In this document: piece by piece, positions 57,280 to 64,000 of the stretch | How the letters are laid out: each line of letters starts with the position of its first letter | Position numbering within the stretch: position 1 is the stretch's first letter | Notes under the pieces: generated by a model | Database searches by the model: none | Seen by the model: only the letters and a program-made list of their open reading frames with translations | Told to the model about the DNA's origin: nothing | Assembly: GCF_000833575.1 (NCBI RefSeq) | Contig: NZ_CP010827.1 | Location: 1,847,993-1,911,992, forward strand | Length of the DNA stretch: 64,000 nucleotides | DNA from: Corynebacterium singulare | Lineage (GTDB): Bacteria; Actinomycetota; Actinomycetes; Mycobacteriales; Mycobacteriaceae | Reading direction: 5' to 3' | Translations under genes and position numbers: made by a program

Positions 57280-58671
57280 TTAGCGGGCGAGACGGCGGGC
57301 GGCGGCGGCAAACATATCACCGCGCTGGCTCATTCCGGTGTACATATCCAACGATGCCGCAGCCGGGGCCAAAAGTACGGTATCGCCGGTGTCGGCGTGT
57401 TGCAGGGCAGCCGCAACAGCATTATCCATCGCGGCCTGGGGGTCATGGCTATCCACGAGCACGATGGGCACATGGGGTGCTGCTTTCGTGAGTGCCTGTG
57501 CGAGCAGGTGCTTATCGACGCCCACCAGCACCGCCGCCTTCAGTCTCGCAGCGTGAGTGCGCAGCAGCTCGCTGACGTCAGAGCCTTTGAGCTGGCCACC
57601 GGCTACCCACACCACGGAGTCAAGGCCACGCATGGCAACTTCTGCTGCATGGGGATTGGTGGCCTTTGAATTGTCGATGTAGGTCACCCCGGCATGCTCG
57701 TGCACGATTTCACCGCGGTGCCCGGCCACCACATAGGACGCGAGCCCCTCGGTGATTGATTCTGCCCGCGCACCAGCGAGTGCGGCCACAGCCGCCGCCG
57801 CGGCGGCATCGAGCACACCGGCGAGACCGGCCGGTTGGAGGGTGGTGACATCGTCAACGACAGTCGCCGTCATCCCCGCGACTCCATTGATGAATAAGCC
57901 ACCGGCGCGCACTCCGACGTCACCAAGCGCAGGCTCCGTATGGCTAAACGCCGTGGCGTTCCTGTCCCCTACCAGGGCAACGACGTGCTCATCATCTTTG
58001 CCGTACACCGCGTGGGTGCTGGTGAGAATCCTCGCCTTGTCCGCTGCATAGGCGTCAAAGGAACCATGCCAGTCAAGGTGATCATCGGCTAGGTTAAGCA
58101 GCGCGCCGACCTCCGGGCGCAGCTCCGACGACCAGTGAAGCTGGAAGGAGGAAAGCTCCGCCACGAGAATGTCCACTCGCGGCTCAGCCGCTAGGGCATC
58201 GAAAGGCGATACACCGATGTTGCCTACCGCCTGGGAGCGCAGACCTGAGCAACGTTCATCTGCAGCCATGATGGCCGCAAGCATGCCCGTGGTGGTGGTT
58301 TTGCCGTTGGTGCCCGTGATGGCTAGCCAGCGGCGCGGGAAACCGAACACCTCAGCGCGGTCGAGGCGGTAGGCCAACTCGACGTCTCCAATGACCTCGA
58401 GACCGGCATCAGAAGCGCGCGCCAGGAGCGGAGAATCGGGGCGCCAACCCGGCGAGGTGACAACGAAGGAATACTCATCGAGGGCGACCGCGTCGGTATC
58501 CGCCGTGGCTACGCCCAGCTCGGACTCAATGCGCGCGCGGGACTCCGCGTTGCCGTCGGCCACGGTGATATCGACTCCGAGGCCAGCGAGCACCGCCGCG
58601 CAGCCGCGGCCGGAAACGCCTGCCCCGGCGATGAGGACACGGCCGTCAAGAAACTCGGGACGCGGGCTCAT
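57280..58671 (-). CDS. murD: UDP-MurNAc-L-Ala:D-Glu ligase MurD
   Basis: Adds D-glutamate to UDP-MurNAc-L-Ala. The 463-residue protein has the N-terminal nucleotide motif [19 protein letters not shown], the ATP loop [34 protein letters not shown], and the C-terminal [17 protein letters not shown]. It overlaps the mraY stop by 4 bp (ATG 58671), so it is translated with it. Confidence 0.96.
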   Translation of the reverse strand: MSPRPEFLDGRVLIAGAGVSGRGCAAVLAGLGVDITVADGNAESRARIESELGVATADTDAVALDEYSFVVTSPGWRPDSPLLARASDAGLEVIGDVELAYRLDRAEVFGFPRRWLAITGTNGKTTTTGMLAAIMAADERCSGLRSQAVGNIGVSPFDALAAEPRVDILVAELSSFQLHWSSELRPEVGALLNLADDHLDWHGSFDAYAADKARILTSTHAVYGKDDEHVVALVGDRNATAFSHTEPALGDVGVRAGGLFINGVAGMTATVVDDVTTLQPAGLAGVLDAAAAAAVAALAGARAESITEGLASYVVAGHRGEIVHEHAGVTYIDNSKATNPHAAEVAMRGLDSVVWVAGGQLKGSDVSELLRTHAARLKAAVLVGVDKHLLAQALTKAAPHVPIVLVDSHDPQAAMDNAVAAALQHADTGDTVLLAPAAASLDMYTGMSQRGDMFAAAARRLAR

Positions 58672-59780
58672 GCGCTCAGGCCAATTCCGGCAGCGGTGAG
58701 CCAGTCACCGTAGAAGATTGCCACGCCAGCCATGGCCGCCATTGCAGCCAGAAGCCAGAAACGAACCACAACGGCGGTTTCGGCCCACCCACCGTTTTCG
58801 AAGTGGTGGTGGATAGGCGCCATGCGGAAGAAGCGCTTGCCGGTGGTGCGGAAGACCACAATCTGAATAACCACCGACACCGTCTCGATAACGAACAGCG
58901 CTCCGATGACAATCATGAGCAGCTCGGTGCGGCTGGCCACGGAGATGCCCGCCACGAGGCCACCGAGGGCCAAGGAGCCGGTATCGCCCATAAAAATCTT
59001 GGCCGGTGCGGCATTCCACCACAGGAAGCCCAGGCAACCGCCAAGACCCGCAGCGGCTAGTACGGCTAAGTCGAGTGGATCGCGCACCTGATAGCAACCA
59101 GCGGTGAATTCATTCGCACAGGAGTAGCGGAACTGCCAGAAGGTCATGAGCGAGTAGGAGCCCATGACGATAGCGGTCACACCTGCCGCCAAGCCATCGA
59201 GGCCATCGGTCAGGTTGACGGCATTGGACCACGCGGCGATGAGGATGTACATGAAGATGAGAAACACAATGGTTCCCACCACCGCACCACCGACGGCGAG
59301 GTCAAAGGTCTTGAGGTCACGAGTAAAGGACAGCTTCGTAGACCCCGGGGTCAAGCTCTTCTCGTTGGGAAAACGCAGAATAAGGAAGCCGAAGAGAAGA
59401 GAAAGCACAAGCTGGCTCACCAGCTTGGCGGTCTTGTTAAGGCCTAGATTGCGCTTCTTGAACAGCTTAATGAAGTCATCGGCAAATCCCACTGCACCAA
59501 GCCCAAGTGTTAGCCCGAGGACCAGCACACCGGACGCGGTGAAACCCACATGTCCGGTGAACATTCCGTAGAACCCCACAACAAGGTAGGCAACCAAGAT
59601 GCCCGCCAAGATGGCCAAGCCGCCCATAGTGGGTGTACCGCGCTTGCGGAGGTGCGACTTAGGGCCGTCCTCGCGAATTTCCTGACCGCGGCCAGCGTCG
59701 GAGAAATACCGAATCAGTACCGGGGTGGTGAAGATCGCAACGAGGAAGCTGACCACACCAGCGATGATGATCTGAGTCAC
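58668..59780 (-). CDS. mraY: Phospho-MurNAc-pentapeptide transferase MraY
   Basis: Moves phospho-MurNAc-pentapeptide to undecaprenyl phosphate, giving lipid I. The 370-residue protein has ten membrane segments and the signature aspartates: [32 protein letters not shown] and [14 protein letters not shown], plus the late HHHFE ([11 protein letters not shown]). It starts at GTG 59780 and lies 23 bp after murF. Confidence 0.96.
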   Translation of the reverse strand: MTQIIIAGVVSFLVAIFTTPVLIRYFSDAGRGQEIREDGPKSHLRKRGTPTMGGLAILAGILVAYLVVGFYGMFTGHVGFTASGVLVLGLTLGLGAVGFADDFIKLFKKRNLGLNKTAKLVSQLVLSLLFGFLILRFPNEKSLTPGSTKLSFTRDLKTFDLAVGGAVVGTIVFLIFMYILIAAWSNAVNLTDGLDGLAAGVTAIVMGSYSLMTFWQFRYSCANEFTAGCYQVRDPLDLAVLAAAGLGGCLGFLWWNAAPAKIFMGDTGSLALGGLVAGISVASRTELLMIVIGALFVIETVSVVIQIVVFRTTGKRFFRMAPIHHHFENGGWAETAVVVRFWLLAAMAAMAGVAIFYGDWLTAAGIGLSA

Positions 59781-59803
59781 GTGCTTGAAGTCCTTTCTAG
59801 CGG

Positions 59804-61336
59804 CTAGCTGTGGTTCAGCTCTTCCGCGACCAACCAGAGGCGTTGGGCATTAGAGGCCTTAACCAAGACCACGTCCTTGACGCTGCGGCTGGCCCAGTCA
59901 TCGACCCCTGCTGGGGCCGCGCGCAAGATACCATCGACGGCCTTCGCAGCCGCAGAAGCATCGGCGCACACCACTGTATTTATACCTTGCTGCGCAGCCG
60001 CCTCCGTCATCGCCCGGCAATTGGCGCTCTCCCCCACGCCGATGAGGTGCTCGACGTGGTATTTGGCCAGTACCTCTCCCAGCTGACGGTGCGCTGCTTC
60101 GGCATCAGAGCCGAGCTCACCCATCTCACCAAGGACGGCGATGGCCCGGGCACCCGGACGTGCTGCGGCAGTATAGGCCAACGCTGCGATGGCCGCCCGC
60201 ATGGAATCCGGATTGGCGTTGTAGGAATCATCGATGACGGTGACACCATCACGGCGGGTACGCACATCCATCCGGTGTTCTGAGGCGTTGCGGTGACCCG
60301 AGAGCGCACCGGCGACGGTGTCTGCTGACAGGCCCAGCTCAATCGCTGCGGCCGCTGCAGCCAACGCATTGGAGACTTGGTGGGAACCGAACACCTGGAG
60401 CTTGACTTCTACTGGCTCAGCCCCGGGGCTGTGGAGGGTGAAGGAGGGGCGGGCGACGTCGTCAAGCTCAATGTCCGTGGCAAAGTACTGCGCTGCCGGT
60501 GCACCTCCGCGGCGGTTCTCCGTGGAGTAGTAAACAACCTTGGCTGCTGTGCGCGGAGCCATGGCAGCCACGAAAGGATCATCGGCATTGAGGACGGCAA
60601 CTCCACCGTCATCAGCGCTCGGAAGAGCTTCAACGAGCTCTCCCTTGGCTTTCGCAATGTTTTCCCGGGAGCCGAACTCGCCAAGGTGCGCGGAGCCAAC
60701 ATTGAGCACCACGCCAATACGCGGAGAAGTGATGTCGGTGAGGTGGCGGATGTGGCCGATACCGCGTGCGGACATCTCCGCAACGAGAAATTGGGTGTGC
60801 TCATCACAGCGCAGGGCGGTATAGGGCAGCCCGATTTCGTTGTTGAAGGAGCCCGGCGGCGCAACGGTCTCCCCCACAGTGCGGAAAATGGTGGCGATGA
60901 GATCCTTAGTTGAGGTCTTGCCGGCAGAACCGGTGACGCCCACAATGTTGAGCTTATTCTGGGAAAGACGCTGGGTCACCGCACGGGCGATTGCGGAAAG
61001 CGCGGCGACGACGGCCGCAGCTGAGCCATCGTCGTCATTGGCATAAATGTCCGCGTTGGCACCATCGCCTTCGACTCGACCGCGAGGTTCAACGATGATG
61101 GCGGGCACGCCCACCGGACGCGCAGCCAAGACGGCTACGGCGCCCTTGTCGATGGCCGTCTCCGCAAAGTCGTGCCCATCGACGCGTGCACCGGGCAACG
61201 CTACGAAGAGCCCGCCCGGAGTAACCTTGCGGGAATCAAACTCGACGAACCCAGTGACCTGAGCGTTTGGGTTCTCAACGTTGTCGAGGCGACCGCCGGT
61301 GATCTGAGCAATTTCGGTGAGGCTGAGGGCGATCAT
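59804..61336 (-). CDS. murF: UDP-MurNAc-tripeptide:D-Ala-D-Ala ligase MurF
   Basis: Adds D-Ala-D-Ala to the UDP-MurNAc-tripeptide. The 510-residue protein has the MurE/F N-domain ([20 protein letters not shown]), ATP loop [37 protein letters not shown], and the C-terminal [16 protein letters not shown]. Start ATG 61336 overlaps the murE stop by 4 bp. Confidence 0.96.
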   Translation of the reverse strand: MIALSLTEIAQITGGRLDNVENPNAQVTGFVEFDSRKVTPGGLFVALPGARVDGHDFAETAIDKGAVAVLAARPVGVPAIIVEPRGRVEGDGANADIYANDDDGSAAAVVAALSAIARAVTQRLSQNKLNIVGVTGSAGKTSTKDLIATIFRTVGETVAPPGSFNNEIGLPYTALRCDEHTQFLVAEMSARGIGHIRHLTDITSPRIGVVLNVGSAHLGEFGSRENIAKAKGELVEALPSADDGGVAVLNADDPFVAAMAPRTAAKVVYYSTENRRGGAPAAQYFATDIELDDVARPSFTLHSPGAEPVEVKLQVFGSHQVSNALAAAAAAIELGLSADTVAGALSGHRNASEHRMDVRTRRDGVTVIDDSYNANPDSMRAAIAALAYTAAARPGARAIAVLGEMGELGSDAEAAHRQLGEVLAKYHVEHLIGVGESANCRAMTEAAAQQGINTVVCADASAAAKAVDGILRAAPAGVDDWASRSVKDVVLVKASNAQRLWLVAEELNHS

Positions 61337-62925
61337 GCATGCTCCTTGGGCTCGTTCTGCTCCTGCGGCAAGGTGTGAGATTTCTTATCGTTGTCACCGT
61401 ACCGCGCGGAAGCGCCATCCGCGCTCTGTCGAAGGACCTCGTCGAGGGCACGAGCCATCTCTTCGCGGTCATCGAAGTGATGCATGGTGCCGCCGATGAG
61501 CTGCCCCACCTCGTGGCCCTTGCCCACGACGATGACGGCATCACCTGGCTGCGCCCACGCCACAACTTCATCGATCGCCTTGGCGCGAGAATCAGCTTCA
61601 CGGATATCTCCGTCTGGGTTGGCCTCGCGGGCGCCCTTGATAACCGCGGCACGGATAGTGGCCGGGTCTTCGGTACGGGGATTGTCATCAGTGACCACGG
61701 TTAGGTCAGCGCGTTCTGCCGCAGCCGCCCCCATAAGCGGGCGCTTGGAGGAGTCACGGTCTCCGCCCGCGCCGACGACGATGCCGATACGGCCGCTGGT
61801 TCCCTCCAACTGACTGCGCAAGGTGTCAAGAACAGCGGCGATGGCGGCGGGCTTGTGGGCGTAGTCAACGACGGCCACGAAGTCTTGCCCACGGTCGATG
61901 CGCTCCATTCGCCCCGGAACAGCGACCTTTTCTACGCCCGCGAGGAATGTCTTGGGATCCAGTCCGATGGCCGCCGCCATACCGGTTGCCAGGGCAGCGT
62001 TGGCGATGTTGAATTCGCCCGGCATCGGCAGGCGGAAGTCATATGTCTGACCGCTAGATGCGACGGAAAGTTCGACCTGCTGAGCACCGGTTGCCTCGGT
62101 GCTGAGCTGACGTGCGGTGATGTCAGCGCTGCTGTGCGTCGCCACGCGCGTGAGCGGCAGCGCCGCGGCACGTTCAGCCATACGCGCTCCCCAATCATCA
62201 TCGACACAGATAACGGCACGGGCGGCGGCTTGGGGGCCGTCGAAAAGCGCTGCCTTGGCCTCGAAGTAATCCTCCATCGTGGGGTGGAAGTCGAGATGGT
62301 CCTGGCTGAGGTTGGTAAAACCACCGACGGCGAAATTCGTGCCGCGCACGCGCCCCAGCTCCAAAGCATGGGAGGAGACCTCCATGACCACGTGGGTGAC
62401 TCCTTCCGCCACCATGCGGGCGAACAATTCCTGGAGTGTCGGAGCCTCCGGAGTGGTCAGGGTGGTGGGCACAGGCTCACGGTTGATACGTGTGCCCGTT
62501 GTACCAATGAGGCCAACGGAGTAGCCCGCGTGGAGCAGACCTGCTTCAAGCAGGTAGCTCGTCGTTGTCTTGCCGGAGGTACCCGTCACGCCGAGAATGG
62601 TGAGATTTTCCGTAGGATGCTCATAAATTTCCGCTGCAACAAGGCCGAGAATAGCGCGAATATCCTCCACAACAAGAACGGGACGCGATTCTCCCGCCGA
62701 GGCAAGAAGGGCCTGGCCTTCCTCATCCGTGAGGATGGCGGCTGCCGGAGTATCAGCGGCATAGCGTGCTCCGTGCACACGGGTTCCAGGCAGCGCGGCG
62801 AAAAGGCCGCCAGGTGCCAGCTTCGCAGAGTTCAGGCCGCAGGAGTCCACGGTAACCGAGGCATCCCCGATCACCCGACCTCCGGCAATCTCCGCTAGGC
62901 GTTCAAGGCTGATGCTGCTTGTCAC
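61333..62925 (-). CDS. murE: UDP-MurNAc-tripeptide synthetase MurE, meso-diaminopimelate type
   Basis: Adds meso-diaminopimelate as the third residue of the stem peptide. The 530-residue protein has the VDSCGLNSAKLAPGGLFAAL opening, ATP loop LGVTGTSGKTTTSYLLEAG, and the diaminopimelate-binding motif DNPRTEDPATI, which marks it as mDAP rather than lysine specific and fits corynebacterial wall type. Start GTG 62925; 74 bp separate it from ftsI. The C-terminal tail is Lys/Glu/Gln-rich. Confidence 0.96.
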   Translation of the reverse strand: MTSSISLERLAEIAGGRVIGDASVTVDSCGLNSAKLAPGGLFAALPGTRVHGARYAADTPAAAILTDEEGQALLASAGESRPVLVVEDIRAILGLVAAEIYEHPTENLTILGVTGTSGKTTTSYLLEAGLLHAGYSVGLIGTTGTRINREPVPTTLTTPEAPTLQELFARMVAEGVTHVVMEVSSHALELGRVRGTNFAVGGFTNLSQDHLDFHPTMEDYFEAKAALFDGPQAAARAVICVDDDWGARMAERAAALPLTRVATHSSADITARQLSTEATGAQQVELSVASSGQTYDFRLPMPGEFNIANAALATGMAAAIGLDPKTFLAGVEKVAVPGRMERIDRGQDFVAVVDYAHKPAAIAAVLDTLRSQLEGTSGRIGIVVGAGGDRDSSKRPLMGAAAAERADLTVVTDDNPRTEDPATIRAAVIKGAREANPDGDIREADSRAKAIDEVVAWAQPGDAVIVVGKGHEVGQLIGGTMHHFDDREEMARALDEVLRQSADGASARYGDNDKKSHTLPQEQNEPKEHA

Positions 62926-62999
62926 TGTGTTTCCTTTGCTTTCTGTTTTCTCTTTGGCTCTGAAATTCTGTGAGTAAGTCGTGGTGTTGAGGTGGGCAT

Positions 63000-64000
63000 T
63001 TACTCAGCGCGCATCGTTAGCGGGGGCGCCGGCGGTGAGGGCGGGATGTTATCGCGGTTGAGCAGCCAGGCGGCAATGTCGCTGAACACTGGAGCTGCAG
63101 ACTGCCCTCCAGAACCGTCGTCATTGACGCCGGATTCGGGTTCGTCGAGCATGATGGCGACGACGAAACGGGGGTCGTCGGCAGGGGCGATGCCTGCAAA
63201 CGTGATCCAGTATTTGGAGTTAGAGTAGGCACCGGTCTCCTCATCGACCTTCTGCGCGGTACCTGTCTTACCGGACAGCTGGTAGCCCTCAATCTGGGCG
63301 TTGCCGGCAGTACCGTTATTGATGCCTAGCTCGTCTGACTGGAAGACGGCTCGGAACATGTCGACCACAGTCTCCGCGGTTTCCGGGCTCACGACCTGAG
63401 TGGTCTCTGGCTCGTCCAGCTCTTCCTTGGTGCCATCCGGGCCGGTGATGGAATCAATAATGCGGGGCTCAATCCGCTCGCCGTCATTGGCTAGTGTCTG
63501 GTAGACCGAAGCCAGTTGCAAAGCTGTCCATGATTGTCCCTGGCCGATAGGCAGGTTAGCGAACGTACCGCCCGACCACTGGGAGCGTGCCGGAACAAGG
63601 CCAGGCGACTCATTGGGAAGCTCAATACCCGAGGTCTGGCCGAGTCCAAATTTTTTCAGGTACTCAGCGTAAGTGTCTTGGCCCAAACGATCCGCCAACA
63701 TCAGCGTGCCCACGTTCGATGACTTACCAAAAATACCGGTGGTGGTGTATGGCTCAACGCCATGCTGCCACGCATCGTTAACGGTAACGCCCGCCATATC
63801 GATAGAACCAGGAACCTGATGAACCTCGTTGGGGTCAGTGAGGCCTTCCTCGATAGTCGCAGCGGCGGTGATGATTTTCGCCACGGAGCCTGGTTCGAAG
63901 GGGTGCGAGATGCTGCGGTTGTCAAAGGTCTTATTCTTCTCCAGCTGCTTCTCAATGTCCTTATTCGGATCAATAGTGCCCGTATTCGCCATAGCGAGAA
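63000..64000 (-). CDS. ftsI: Septal transpeptidase FtsI (PBP3), N-terminal part outside the window
   Basis: Cross-links septal peptidoglycan together with FtsW. The reading frame is open to the window edge, giving the last 333 residues. The penicillin-binding motifs are complete: FEPGSVAKI with the active Ser and Lys (SxxK), SSNVGTLML (SxN) and QLSGKTGTAQK (KTG). The membrane anchor and dimerisation domain are missing only because of the edge. No PASTA repeat follows the transpeptidase domain; the tail ends PPSPPAPPLTMRAE. First gene of the visible mur run. Confidence 0.95.
   Translation of the reverse strand, partial: LAMANTGTIDPNKDIEKQLEKNKTFDNRSISHPFEPGSVAKIITAAATIEEGLTDPNEVHQVPGSIDMAGVTVNDAWQHGVEPYTTTGIFGKSSNVGTLMLADRLGQDTYAEYLKKFGLGQTSGIELPNESPGLVPARSQWSGGTFANLPIGQGQSWTALQLASVYQTLANDGERIEPRIIDSITGPDGTKEELDEPETTQVVSPETAETVVDMFRAVFQSDELGINNGTAGNAQIEGYQLSGKTGTAQKVDEETGAYSNSKYWITFAGIAPADDPRFVVAIMLDEPESGVNDDGSGGQSAAPVFSDIAAWLLNRDNIPPSPPAPPLTMRAE

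Overview
The window is a stretch of a high-GC Gram-positive chromosome, almost certainly a Corynebacterium. The evidence is the gene order hisD, glgX, ilvA, dnaE1, lspA, ansA, dinB, ileS, divIVA, yggT, sepF, yggS, pgeF, ftsZ, ftsQ, murC, murG, ftsW, murD, mraY, murF, murE, ftsI, the GTG/TTG starts, the meso-diaminopimelate-type MurE motif, and a long coiled-coil DivIVA (Wag31 type). I cannot name the species from sequence alone. No tRNA, rRNA, CRISPR array, prophage or complete insertion sequence was recognised.

Layout. 1-5.9 kb: the 5' part of hisD, a YbjN-like protein, a cytochrome b/molybdopterin oxidoreductase broken by a frameshift, and envelope proteins. 5.3-14 kb: a TetR regulator, glycogen debranching enzyme GlgX, an exonuclease-BRCT fusion, a small alarmone synthetase-like protein, an S4 RNA-binding protein, YigZ and threonine deaminase IlvA. 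14-18.3 kb: two secreted, membrane-anchored surface proteins and a MetE-like protein behind a palindrome. 18.4-29.4 kb: replicative polymerase DnaE1, a RarD/EamA transporter, a pseudouridine synthase, LspA, two lipoproteins, asparaginase and DinB. 29.5-36 kb: an AfuA/FbpA-class ABC importer overlapping a metallophosphoesterase gene, then a GntR regulator with a 23-bp palindrome on its start, overlapping an MFS transporter. 36-39.4 kb: ileS behind a T-box leader of the translational type.

The most unusual part is 39.5-49.4 kb. The block sepF-yggT-divIVA-small membrane protein is present twice in tandem. The copy nearer ftsZ (47.0-49.4 kb) is intact. The second copy (39.5-45.6 kb) has decayed: sepF' has lost its N-terminal amphipathic helix, yggT' is intact, divIVA' has lost its N-terminal domain and carries in-frame stops, and the small membrane gene is frameshifted. 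A two-component system plus a bacitracin/lantibiotic-resistance-type ABC exporter lies inside this second copy, exactly between yggT' and divIVA'. A DUF222/HNH (13E12-type) gene lies between the two copies.

49.5-64 kb is the division and cell wall (dcw) cluster, all on the minus strand and tightly packed with several 4-bp and 8-bp overlaps. FtsZ ends in the conserved peptide that SepF binds. FtsQ and FtsW belong to the divisome, MurC-MurG and MraY make lipid II, and FtsI (cut by the window edge) cross-links it.
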